Source: Owenia fusiformis (lineage: Eukaryota > Annelida > Polychaeta > Sabellida > Oweniidae). From it: a DNA stretch of 64,000 nt. Every line of letters begins with the position of its first letter. The first letter of the stretch is position 1. Location of the stretch: positions 2,597,169 to 2,661,168 of the forward strand of contig CAIIXF020000010.1 of assembly GCA_903813345.2 (NCBI GenBank). The letters are read 5' to 3'. A program made the translations under genes and the position numbers. The notes below the pieces were generated by a model. The model saw only the letters and a list, made by a program, of their open reading frames with translations. It was not told the origin of the DNA and searched no databases. This document shows positions 47,501 through 57,815 of this stretch, piece after piece.

Positions 47501-50500
47501 TTGAACCAAGCGCTATAAATGCAAACTTACAATCAGGCTTTCCTAAGACAGAAAAACAGTCATTGATGATAGACTTATAAAAATCTAAAAGTTGTTGCGT
47601 AATTCCATTATAGAACTCTTTACTGTGCTCTATTGTGTTACCCTCATCTTTATCTTTCATCTCTGTGGTCACATCATCAAATATCATGTCTTTCTTGATG
47701 ATGTCATTTACTGTTGTGTTAGAGTACTCTCGTATCTTTTCTAGCGCTTTTTTGTACTTCTGTGTTGAGACTTTTGTTGATAATTCACAATGTTGTGCGA
47801 CACAGCATTTTTGTACAAAGTTGTTTTCTATAAGTTGAAGCTGTTGGTCAATGTTTTCTAAGTCTTGACTCAGAGCTGTGTCAGTTTTTTCAGCGTCAGC
47901 GTCATTCAACATCTCAATTCGGCATTTAGCAGCATTGTACAATGCACAAGACCAAACATAGTGTTCATACCAGATATCAGAGGTCTCTGCTGATTTGATA
48001 TACTCTTGTCCAAGTTGACACATGAAGTCTGCCTGTTCTTTTAATTCAGTGCTCTGATTACATTCATTTATTTTGCGACCAAGTTCATACATTTCTTTGG
48101 TCACTTCTGAAAAATGAAAATGTGTAGACATAATGTGCCTGTTTCAATATATTTCTTAAAAATGTTCCTTGGTGTTATGGTCTGGGATTGTGATATTGGT
48201 ACAGGGTGTTAAAAAAACGCAACAAAAACGCAAGATATCGCTATATCTTGGAAAATACTAATCCAATTGTGTTCATCTTTTCAGGAAAGAAAGAAGGGAC
48301 TGTGTGTGTATAGCTCCTGCTGTTAGTTGGTTGTAAAACATGATGCCTCAAAAGACATTAGTATTGGAAACATACGCAAAACTCAGTCAGAGGTGACTGC
48401 CACAGCAATAAAAACTGAATAACTTTCTAACCATAGTGTTTTTGGCACTTCAGATTTGGCACAAATTATCCTCATTCAATGTGTGGTGAATTTGTGGAGT
48501 TTTATCAAAATCACTCCTGGGACTTTACAGTCATGGTCAAAATGCCTTCTTAAGTCTGCCTGAACCAGGGCATTTGACTGCGTTTTGATAGCATTTCGAC
48601 CATGACTGTAAAGTCCCTGGAGTGATTCTGATTTCACTCTAGATATTTACCGTACATTGAATGAAGATGATTTGTGCCAAATTTGAAGAGCCAAAACACT
48701 ATGGTTAGGAAGTTATTTAGTTTTTTTGTGGTTGCAGTCACCCCTGACTGGGTTTTTCGTATTCTTCTAGTTATGTCCCCACCATATAGTGTGGGGCCAT
48801 ATTGTCGGCCTAGGCGCGTCCGTCTGTCTGTCCGTCTGTCTGTCCGTCTGTCTGTCCGTACGTCCGGCAGTTTTCTCCAAAACCGCTACAGATATCACCT
48901 TCAAATTTTCAGGGATAACTTATGAGTGCATACAGATGTGGATGAAAAAAAATTAACTCGATACCTACTTCCTGTCGGCCATTTTGAAGTCAAATGCTAA
49001 AATCCTTGTCTGCAAACTTTAAGAAAAACGGCTTCACAGTTGCTTTTAAAACTTTAACATCTTGTTCAGCTCACTTCATTCTAGATCTGATTAGGTTTTG
49101 GACCTGTTAGCTCAGTCATGTCAGCCATTTTGAATGTTTTAAGAAAAATTAGCGCACAATAATACTTTGTATCATATTGAATGGTCAATTTTGAATTTTT
49201 CAGTTTTCATACTTTAACTTTTTAGTAGCTTTATAAATAATTTCAGGTGTACTTTGTTGTAAAAGCCTATGTTATTGTTAACAGTAGTTATATGTGATAA
49301 TTTTGTAAAACGATTTCAGCAAAAACTCATAATCACTTTTTTATTGTCGGCCATTTTGGATTTTTCCGTCCTAAAATCTTGTCTGTAAGTCTTGTCTATG
49401 CGTTTTCAGGTGAACCGTTTGGTAGATCAATTTCAAATTTTCAGGGATGATTCTTAGTATGAGAATCTAGATCTGATTAGTTTTTTGGCATTCTGGATAA
49501 ATGTCAAGGCAGCAATTTTGGATTTTCCGTCTTAAAATCTTGCCCGTAAAGTCTTGTCTACGCGTTTTTAGGTGAACCGTTTGGTAGATCAATTTCAAAT
49601 TTTCAGGGATGATTCTTAGTATGAAAATCTGGAACTGATTAGTTTTTGGGCATTCTGGGTAAAAGTCAAGGCAGCCATTTTGGATTTTCTGTCCTCAAAT
49701 CTTGTCTGTAAAGTCTTGTTTACATGTTTTCTGGTTAACTGTGTGACTAATTTTTTGGCATTCTTGGTAAATTTTAAGGTGGCCATTTTGAATTCTCCGT
49801 CCTCAAATTGTGTCGGTAAAGTCTTGTCTACTCATTTTTAGGATAACCATTTGACGGGATCATCCATAGGTGGGGACATATTGTACACATTTGTGTTCTT
49901 GTACAAATATCTTTTGAGCAGGTGTGCAAGGCATCATGTTTTACAACTAACCATTTACAGGAGCTGATACATACACAGTCTCTCCTTTCTCTCCTGAATA
50001 AATGAACATAATTGAATTAATATTTCCAAGATATAGCAATTTCTTTGGGTTGTATTTTTTAACACCCTGTACTTGGATGGTGGGGGAGGGGGTATTAGAC
50101 ATGGTTTCTTTTCAGTTAGATTATGGGATAGTTGGGGTTTGTTTTCCCTATGACTGGTATACTGCTCAATATGATAAAGGACAGGGACTCTTTTTGCATA
50201 AAGGTGATTTAAAGAAGAAGGCTGTAAGTTACTTAACTTATCTTCCCTTTAAAAGAAAGATAAATTATGCTGCAATTTTTATACCTGCCTAAAACCAAAG
50301 ACTTTTCAACAATATAATATATTTGTACTTGATTTTGAAGTGTCTAGGTTAGGCCAAGTTGATACTTATCTGAAGAATTTCAGATAATAGTGTTTTGATT
50401 TTGACTTTATCTTTTAACCTAGTCAGATGTCATGTATCATATTTCATGTGAATGATATCTTAGAGTGCGTGGCACCTCCCAGGATATTGATTTTTTTCTT

Positions 50501-52450
50501 TCTTAGCGGCAGGGCCAAAATATTGATATCCATATATGGAGATGAAAGTAATTTCATTTGGACAACAACTCCCAACACTCCCCTCAAGAGGAAAGCTTGG
50601 AACACTTAAAAAGTCATTGATTTTCAGTGACTGTCAAATGACTTGAAACCCATGATATTACATTAATTAACACATTACCTTTATATTTCATATACAGATG
50701 ATATACTATAGCAATTCATTCTGCTTGATAGTTCATTTTGGTTAGGGGGGGGGGCACCTCATAAGATCAATGCAGGAATGTTAAATTCTCTTTGTCAGTT
50801 AAGGGTAGAAAGTTGATGAGCCTTGATAAATTGCTAAACATGTATATGTTAAGTATTAAATATATTCAGACTTATGAAAACAATATGTAATAACAATAGT
50901 TACCAAAATTAATATAGTTATCATTAAAGATTGTGTATCTAAAAAAGCATGCAAAATCAATTCTTATATGGATATGTACTTGCTAAACATAACAATGTCA
51001 ACAGGATCAACTTTGGTCTCAGTATTTATAATTCTATGTTTTCACCAGCCATTACACATGGTTGTGGGGTATGGTGTGTTAATAAGACAACTACAAAAAT
51101 ACTAAATTCCCTCCAATATAATGCTGGAAGGGCAATTTTGAATCTAAAGTGTAAACCGGCTACATGTGCTATTTTAGCAGAATTAGGCTGGGAATCATTA
51201 ACTACAAGCATTGAAAACAAACAGATCGATTATTTTAGCTACCTAGTAAAAAATGATAGGAATGATCTTTTAAACATTGTTTTTCAAAGTATGTTAGAAC
51301 ACCATAGGTTTAATAAATATTTGTGTTGGCCATATATGAGAAACATCCACTCAATTATGAAAGATAGACGGCTGGATGATGTTATGTTCAGACCTTACAC
51401 TTCCTGGATGAAGACATATAAAGCCATCACAAATAGCCAAATGAAAACTGATATATTTAAATCAATAAATGTAAAATCCTCACTAAACATTAAAAATGTT
51501 TAAGATGAATTGGAATCTTGAATGTCATATGCACATTTCAAACGATTTCAGACTTAATGTTTTAAGGTTTCGAGCTAGGACAGGATGTTTCATGGTTGGT
51601 GCAGATTTGAAAAGATGGGGCCAAAGTGATGGATTGTGCCAATTTTGTAATTCAGGGATTGATGATCTTTCCCACCACTTACTGTTATGTCCATATATCA
51701 CCTCCGATCATTCTGTCTGATTTTCTAACTTAATAAGAGTGCACTTGAAGGCAATAATGAACATGTCTTTAACCATTTCATGTCTTTTAACGTTCAGAGC
51801 AAATTGCATTGGCTACTGGGCAATGATATACATAGTGTTTATGGGCACAAGAAGTTTTAGTAGATAGAAGTATCAAACAATTTTAATCTAATGCATTTGT
51901 TTCACCCTAATCTCAATGATACCACAAAATGAATATGTTTTGTATTTTATGTACATTTTTGTAAGAGCACCCAGTATTGGTGTGCCACCGTTTTAAAGGT
52001 GTTATAAATAAATATCAATGAGGAAAGACAATAAAGATTAACTATTTTAAATTAGGTTGCACAAGGAAAATAATTCTGCATGAACTTTTGAGATGCGTCC
52101 TAATATGATTGCAATCACATTTTCCCTGTTACTTGCAGTAATATAATTAGAATGCCTTTTCCTTCTTTCACCCTTTATGTTTTCTTATTTTATGAACAGA
52201 AGATATAATTGATTAAATAAGGAATCAAAAATGATAAATCATAGTCACCTGTTTTCTCTGATGGCTGATCAGGACCCGGATTTGCCTCTATTCCTCCTCG
52301 GATCAGAAGTGTCTCTATGATCTGTATGATCTGTGTCAAAGACTGTTGCATTGGAGATTTGACAGTTCGTTTTAAACGGAATGTCTCATTTTTGTGGCCT
52401 CCACCAAATGTCCCAATGGCCACTCTCCACTGTTGCACAGAATTTCCCAT
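44592..52450 (-). CDS. DUF294-type nucleotidyltransferase with 11 TPR units and 2A-like leader exon
   Basis: Two exons: 52249-52450 (67 codons plus 1 nt; Kozak AACATGG; donor ACAG/GTGACT) and 44592-48106 (acceptor TTTTCATTTTTCAG). They join in phase to make GAA and give about 1238 residues. Leader: Arg/Lys-rich, then hydrophobic, then GGIEANPGP (residues 52-60), a 2A-like motif. Second exon: a helical region, then a nucleotidyltransferase core with GS-x10-DIE (GSISRNEVTAYSDIE). A later LKLEL strand may supply the third acidic residue. Next is a helical domain with LSDVLMTSSLITGD and VLEELQQKGILTERAM, typical of the C-terminal partner domain of DUF294/GlnD-like enzymes. Then 11 TPR units of 43 residues and a divergent cap. 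NT-fold enzymes transfer nucleotides; the substrate here is unknown. Without the leader exon, an ATG at 48131 would start a 1179-residue form. Other 5' exons are possible. Confidence 0.8.
44800..46240 (-). repeat. TPR-coding array of 129-bp units, copy 1 (11 units)
   Basis: Eleven 43-codon units, each starting MGDKTKAL, with a diverged unit at each end. Units differ mainly at TPR positions 2, 5, 9, 12, 13 and 22 and at a few loop residues. Confidence 0.95.
48202..50069. mobile_element. Palindromic MITE with TA flanks, split by a nested repeat
   Basis: Ends CAGGGTGTTAAAAAAACGCA and complement are flanked by TA at 48200 and 50070. The left part is one long imperfect palindrome centred near 48567 (ACTTTACAGTCATGGTC, TTTGGCACAAATTATC, CTCAGTCAGAGGTGACTG and complements). 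The right arm resumes only after about 49885, because another repeat sits at 48772-49885. Lies in the intron of the NTase-TPR gene. Confidence 0.85.
48772..49885. mobile_element. Nested repeat with GTCCCCACC / GGTGGGGAC ends
   Basis: Begins TATGTCCCCACCATATAGTG, contains a (GTCCGTCTGTCT)n run and three ~150-bp internal repeats around AGGTGAACCGTTTGGTAGAT and GGCCATTTTGGATTTT, and ends in ATAGGTGGGGACATATTGTA. No transposase frame. Interrupts the MITE at 48202-50069, so it is younger. Confidence 0.75.
50070..50944. other. No supported gene
   Basis: Intronic to the NTase-TPR gene under my model. Open stretches at 50002-50292 and 50427-50609 have no recognisable domain. Confidence 0.4.
50945..52018 (+). 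pseudogene. 3' end of a non-LTR retrotransposon (LINE), frameshifted
   Basis: Plus-strand remnant of the region after the reverse transcriptase. The first stretch (50949-51503) has AITHGCGVWCVN and a leucine-rich helical part. After a frame change at about 51496, the second has VLRFRARTGCF and a Cys/His finger CQFCNSGIDDLSHHLLLCP, typical of the C-terminal finger of LINE proteins. A 3' UTR with GTTATAAATAAATATC ends near 52018. The RT domain itself is absent: a 5'-truncated, dead copy. Confidence 0.85.
52019..52248. other. Intron of the NTase-TPR gene, 5' portion
   Basis: Sequence between the LINE tail and the donor of the leader exon. Reads on in frame with the leader exon for 18 codons to a stop at about 52190, so an unspliced transcript would make an 86-residue peptide. 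Confidence 0.5.
52271..52297 (-). other. 2A-like motif GGIEANPGP in the leader exon
   Basis: Matches the 2A core D-x-E-x-N-P-G-P except that the first Asp is Gly. A hydrophobic helix (IIQIIETLLI) precedes it as in active 2A peptides. If active, ribosomes would release a 59-residue leader and restart at Pro60. The Asp-to-Gly change may weaken or abolish skipping. N-terminal 2A-like sequences are known from sea urchin NLR genes and from LINEs of marine invertebrates; a LINE origin of this exon is therefore possible. Confidence 0.65.
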
Positions 52451-52822
52451 GTTCTATTTTGCTTTGGGGCAAATGAATTACTGTTCTGTTTGTACTCTTG
52501 TATTCTTGTGGCTCAGCCTTGTTATTACATGTACTTCTAACATTATTTTGATTACTACTTAAACTACATAACTGCTTTTCTATCACATCTTTTGTTTTCT
52601 TGTAATCTGTGTCATAACTTGAAGCAATCCTAATTCAATATGAAGTCATATATCGATGTCCGGATGATTTATTTATAGTAAATTTATGATTGTTTGATAA
52701 ACCCAGTACTTGATATTGTCTAATTTATAACATTTCACCATATGGACCTTGAACTGTTAAAAATCGAATGTTCTTGTTTTAATTATGATCTTTAGACTTC
52801 ATGGGTAATCATTGAGATGCTA

Positions 52823-53415
52823 CAGGGTGGTCAAAAAAGCCAACCCTATTTTTTCCTTATATCTTTGTCATTTGTACATTATTAAATTTCATACCAGCCC
52901 ACCTTATCTCATGACCATTGGACCATTGAACCAGTATTTTAAACAACATACCCCAAATGGCCATTTTCAGACTGTCTGAACTTGTCTGGTATTCGGATGT
53001 AGTAGTGACACTTTTTTAACATAACAGAGCCATACCCCATACAGCCAATGATGCATTAGCATGGCTCTTGGATAACTTCAATGGCCACATTTTCAGCAGG
53101 ACGACAGATAATGATAAGGCACCCCATAGTCCAGAAGCCCCATTTAACTTTTACCAGTGGGAAAACCCCAAATATACGAGAATAACAGCAAAACAGCATT
53201 TGACCTCAAAAGTAAGATCACATGTGTCATTCAGACCATACTTGATGAGGAATGCAATTAAATCTTTGCCAACTTTGGAATATGTGTGCAGGTTTGCCAA
53301 CAGTGCATTGTTGGCCAACTGGGATACGTTGTTTAAAGTGCTGTAATATTGGATAGATCAGTCCAAACTACATTACGCTAACATTATACAATACAGTATA
53401 TATACATGTTATTTA
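52823..53415 (+). mobile_element. Degraded Tc1/mariner-type element
   Basis: CAGGGTGGTCAAAAAAGCC after TA at 52821 marks the left end. The interior holds transposase remnants on the plus strand. A second left-type end (CAGGGTGGTCCAAAAAACC) starts at 53416, so another copy or fragment follows. A right end was not identified. Confidence 0.7.
53020..53345 (+). pseudogene. Transposase fragment, mariner-like
   Basis: Reads PHTANDALAWLLDNFNGHI, then FSRTTDNDKAPHSPEAPFNF, equivalent to the PHTA...W(L/I)...F.G...SR...P.SPDL.P.DFF stretch of the catalytic domain, ending at TAA 53343. The SPDL catalytic Asp is replaced by Glu (SPEA). No start or N-terminal domain; a relic. Confidence 0.82.
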
Positions 53416-53877
53416 CAGGGTGGTCCAAAAAACCTGCATTTGTCTTGAAATAACATTTCAATTACCATAGGGGTCAAAATCATGATTTACCAACTGCTGA
53501 ATACAGAATGCTACGAACTGACCAGACAGACATAACCCCTATGTCAGCTTTAGGAATATAATTCTAATCACAGAAGTTCAAAATTGTTGATTTATGTATC
53601 AAATGAAAGCAAATTGATTTAAAAATACTTCTTTTTATAAGATTTGATTTAAGGAATATCAATCCATAGTTGGTATTTTCAGGGAATGTCATTGTTTAAA
53701 GTTAGAAGTTGGATGATAATTTTAAGTAAAGGTGAGGTTTGACTGGAATTCTCTTGACTTACCAAACACCAATAGATTACAATCCCGTTGTACTCATTAA
53801 TGAACTTATTGAATTTAATTATCATGTGTGTTGCTGTGAGGATCTAAAAATATACAAAGGCAAATTAAGATAATACA
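53416..53877. other. No supported gene
   Basis: Begins with a CAGGGTGGTCC transposon-end-like word after a TA; otherwise unrecognised AT-rich sequence. Confidence 0.4.
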
Positions 53878-54240
53878 AAGGACGATTCTCGGTTTGGAGT
53901 CTCCTGGGCTAATAATTTTTTTCATGAAAAGTATAGAAATAGTACCCAAATTAAACTATGAATATTCAAAAGAGGACATTTAAATCTACAAGATGTAAAA
54001 ATGACAAATTGGTCTGAAGCAGGGGTAACGCTCAATTAGACCGATTCAATAAAATACAAGTCTCGATTTGGGGAAAGAAGTTCATCAGTGTACTGCGCTA
54101 ATATTTTTTTTGCGAAAAATCTAGAAATATTACCCAAATTGAATTATAACTATTCAAAAGAAGACATTCAAATCTATATTATGTAAAAAAATCAAATTTG
54201 TCCGAAGCAGGGATAATGCTCATTTAGATTGATGAACTTC
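53878..54240. repeat. Two-copy ~175-bp tandem repeat, inverted at its edges
   Basis: Words ACCCAAATTAAACTATGAAT and GTCTGAAGCAGGGGTAACGC recur about 180 bp later with substitutions. The outer ends (ACGATTCTCGGTTTGG and CCAAATCGAGAATCGTC) are inverted relative to each other. Confidence 0.7.
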
Positions 54241-54598
54241 GTTCTCCAAATCGAGAATCGTCTTACTTGATTAGAAATAAAATCTAAATTAATATTGTTA
54301 AAAAATCATTCTCATGCCTGGCTACAACCATGGAAAGGTTCATGTGCAGTATGGCAAGTGAGTTTAGACAGTCATATCTTTCACCATGAGTATTTTCTAG
54401 GTATAAATACAGTAGTTTTTATTAAAACAATATGTTTTCTTTAAAGTGAAGTCCCCATGATAGTAAAATATCAATCCAACTCTCTTGAAAATTATGGATT
54501 AGGACCCCATCTTGTCACTTTTTTAAAAATGGAAGGCTTAATTTTCTAAAAATTGTTGGTGTGGGGTCCCTATTTATAATTTTTTGAATTGTTCGATT

Positions 54599-54670
54599 GA
54601 AAATCTGACGCCATTCATGCAAGCTGCAATGAAAGGACATGAAAAAATTGTGCAAGACTTCCTACAACAT
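54599..54670 (+). pseudogene. ANKS3: Truncated duplicate of ANKS3 exon 4
   Basis: From AATCTGACGCCATTCATGCA to the donor (CAT/GTAAGTG at 54671) this matches 41570-41639 with a few changes, including one altering GHEIIV to GHEKIV. The exon's acceptor and first ~13 bp are missing; unrelated sequence precedes it. It cannot be spliced in normally. Confidence 0.88.
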
Positions 54671-57046
54671 GTAAGTGAACCGTTTTGAAACATATGTGCA
54701 CAATTAACACTCATTAGTTGACTTAGGTATTTTCGGATTGTTTGAGGGGCAAGTGTATTGCAGTCGATGTGTTCAATTTGTATCATATCACCTGTTAAAA
54801 AGTGAAACATCATTTTCAATATTTGAAATAAAACATATCTAAGATCTCAGAATTTTGTTCTCAAATATTGTCATCTGCAAAGTTTAGCCACTTTACCCCA
54901 GTTTCTTTCATTCATTGGGATTGAGGTTTTGTTTGAAATGTCTGTTATGCTGCAAAAATCTCTGTTGAATTGGATTGCTGTAAAATCAAAAATTTTAACT
55001 CATTGCAGCCAAATGTATAAGAATCGATTTATATCAAAATTACCTGCAGCTGTCTTCCAAGTTTCATTGCTAATTGGTTCAGAGTTTACATGCACTGGAT
55101 TTGGACTTCTGAACATGGTGTGTACTCAGTAAAATCCCCCAACCCCTATTAGTTGATATAATGATATAATCCACATGATGTAAAAACATATAAATGAAGC
55201 ATGTCACATAATCATTTGATAGTTTGAAACAGAATATTTTTGTTGTTGATATTTTGAATGGTGCTTTATTTTTCAATGCATGCAAGAATGAAGAAATTAT
55301 CCTATGACAATTTGTCTATTCTAGCAATTTTGAGAAATGATTTCTAGAAGTGCTGGCACTATGACAATTAAACTAAATGACACTGTTTAAAATCTGGTAA
55401 AGATAACGTTCAAAGTTTAAAACTTTGTTAGATATAAAACATGTGAAACTTGAGATTGCTTCATCATTCCAATGAATTCATTTGTATTTTTGTTTTACTT
55501 ACAAAAATGTTTTTGTTAGAGAGATTTCGCTTGAACTTGAACAAAATCATAATTTCTTGCGTAGCACTATCCATTTATACGGATCCAAAAAACATAAGCT
55601 GTGCTTTCACTTATGAGCGAAATCTCTCTATTAACAGAAATTTTATCATTAACAGAAATGTTATTGATAACAAAGATGTTATTATTAACAGAACTGTTAT
55701 TATTAACCTAAATGTTATTCTTAACAAAAATTTTAATACAATGAACATTCCATTACAAAATATAATTCATCTTTTATAATGTTTTCCCCATTTGGGAACA
55801 ATATTTACAAAGCCATGATACTCAGGTAATGGTTTCCCATTGATCAACTTCGCTTTGAAGGTTAATATAAGGCCTTCATAACTAATAATATAATAATATT
55901 AATACTAATTGATAGTTTGATGCCTTTGGAATTCTAATATAATTTTCTAAATACATGTAATGTACAATAATGCTGGAGCTTTTTTCACATGATGTTATGT
56001 TTAAAACTTTTAATTTATTGAAAATAAGATGAACATACAGCCATATACATCTGAAACCTAAACAATTAAACATAATTTTGAATTTGGTTGCTCCATTTAA
56101 ACGTATAACTAATTCATATTATTAACTTATTAAAAGGAAATAAACAGTGATAATTTCAAACTTTCACTTGATTCGAACCATTGGTCCATTATGCTAATCT
56201 TTTAATACCGCAATAGAATTTTCTTGTTTTCATAGTGGACTATAATATACAGTGAAGCCTGTTTATTGGAACACCTCCAGAAGTGGCACACTTTTTAGAG
56301 TCCCAAGACCAACTGATTTAGTGTTAAGTGAACCTCTTTAGTGAAACACCTTCCAAATTGAACACTTTAGAGGCACCAAAGGTGTTCTGCTTAGGAAGGT
56401 TTTACTGAACATGATTTATAGTACTATAGTATACCTTTCAATTGGATGTCTTGATATACCTTCCTTACATTTTAGTTTAAAACTATGTATATATTAGATC
56501 ACTATATTTACTATGTACAGTATTGTTTTAAGTTCAGTTTGGTACATGCTGTTTATACCACAGTCATTATGAGCAGGGTGTGTCATAAGGTTTAAAGACC
56601 TATTGATCAAAATTTGATTATAGACCAGTTGCCTTGTCATTTTCCTGTATGTGATTAAACAGTCAGCTATTCCAGATTGCCTACGTTCCTGCAGGCCTTT
56701 GAAAGCTTATGTCACACCATGCTGGTTATTAATTATCAAATCAAAACAAAGAGCAATGCATGACATTGACATGGCAAGTAATTTGAGACAGTCATATCTA
56801 ATTAGAAAATAAGTCCCAACATTTTGAAAATATGTGGATATGTGGACATATACATAATGTCCCATAGTCCATGGATTTTACAGTCGAATTTTTGGTTATC
56901 CATGGAACACAGTGTTATTACTCATTATTATCAATTTTCAGTTTATACATTTTTCTCAAATAAATCAGGTCTTGTTTGTTATATTTCATTTTATAATTTG
57001 ACTGTCTTCTTGTCTCATTGGTCTCTCATATATTACATGTCTCAGG

Positions 57047-57366
57047 GGCGGATCTGGGAAACAACAAGGGGGTGGGCCCAAAGTTCAGGTCAGAGAAAAA
57101 AACTTCGCGCATGCGCAGAAAATTTTTTAAACCCTAAAACCCAAAAGTGGGCCCAAATTTTGAAATTTTGAGGCCCATTTTCTTCAAAATTTGGCCTGAA
57201 ATTAAATAATAAGGCCTGAAGAGGCCCGGTAATGACCAAAAAAGCCCACTTTTTGTGACCTTAAGGCTTTTTTGGCCCAAAATTATTTTTGAGCCCAATT
57301 TCTTTTTCTGGGCCCATCCAAGGGGGGAGGGCCCGAGCCCCCATTCCCCCCCCCAGATCAGCCAGT
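57047..57366. mobile_element. GGATC-end element (family member 4), present only in the right copy
   Basis: Starts GGGGCGGATCTGGG, ends CCCCCCCAGATCAGCCAGTG, and its interior is an inverted relative of 32937-33256 (TTTTTGGCCCAAAATT, GGGCCCATCC). The equivalent site in the left copy (44140-44200) has only a short palindrome, so insertion followed the duplication. Confidence 0.75.
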
Positions 57367-57815
57367 GTGTCTGTATTCAGTATAGTCTAACAGGTCATAA
57401 TGTGCCTAATCCTCATCATAGGCTCTATGTAGTTCAAGTTCCTTCAATGGAGAATTGGTTTGCTATGCATTCATAATAATAGAGCTTGGTTTGTATTATC
57501 ATATTCATACAGCTTGATGGGGTTTCTGTTCAAATGCCTGTAATTTCTGTATTTAAGATACACTTTATTAGGATAAAAAGTCATGTATCTGTTGTTGATA
57601 TTTGTACAGGTTGATGTGGGTCACTTTCTACAATAAACTAAAAACTAGCTGTTTAATGTTCCAATTTTGATTAGATTGAATAGCAAGATTAACATTAAGC
57701 AAAATGTTCAATTCTTCACATTTTCCCCATGTTAACTTTGAGATCATCAATCAGTTGAAATATCTATGGTTAAGTCTGAGTTTGCTCTATATAAGAATAT
57801 GAGAAATACAGATTC

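Larger units (their letters stand above)
54599..57815. repeat. Segmental duplication, right copy
   Basis: Colinear with 41572-44591, then continues into the second TPR gene. Differences include several 5-40 bp deletions (for example around 55480), and an extra GGATC-type element at 57047-57366 absent from the left copy. The duplicate of the pogo-like MITE is at 56250-56407. Confidence 0.92.

Noticed and set aside
54574-54819. A working second ANKS3 exon 4
   Set aside because: The acceptor and exon start are missing at the duplication edge.
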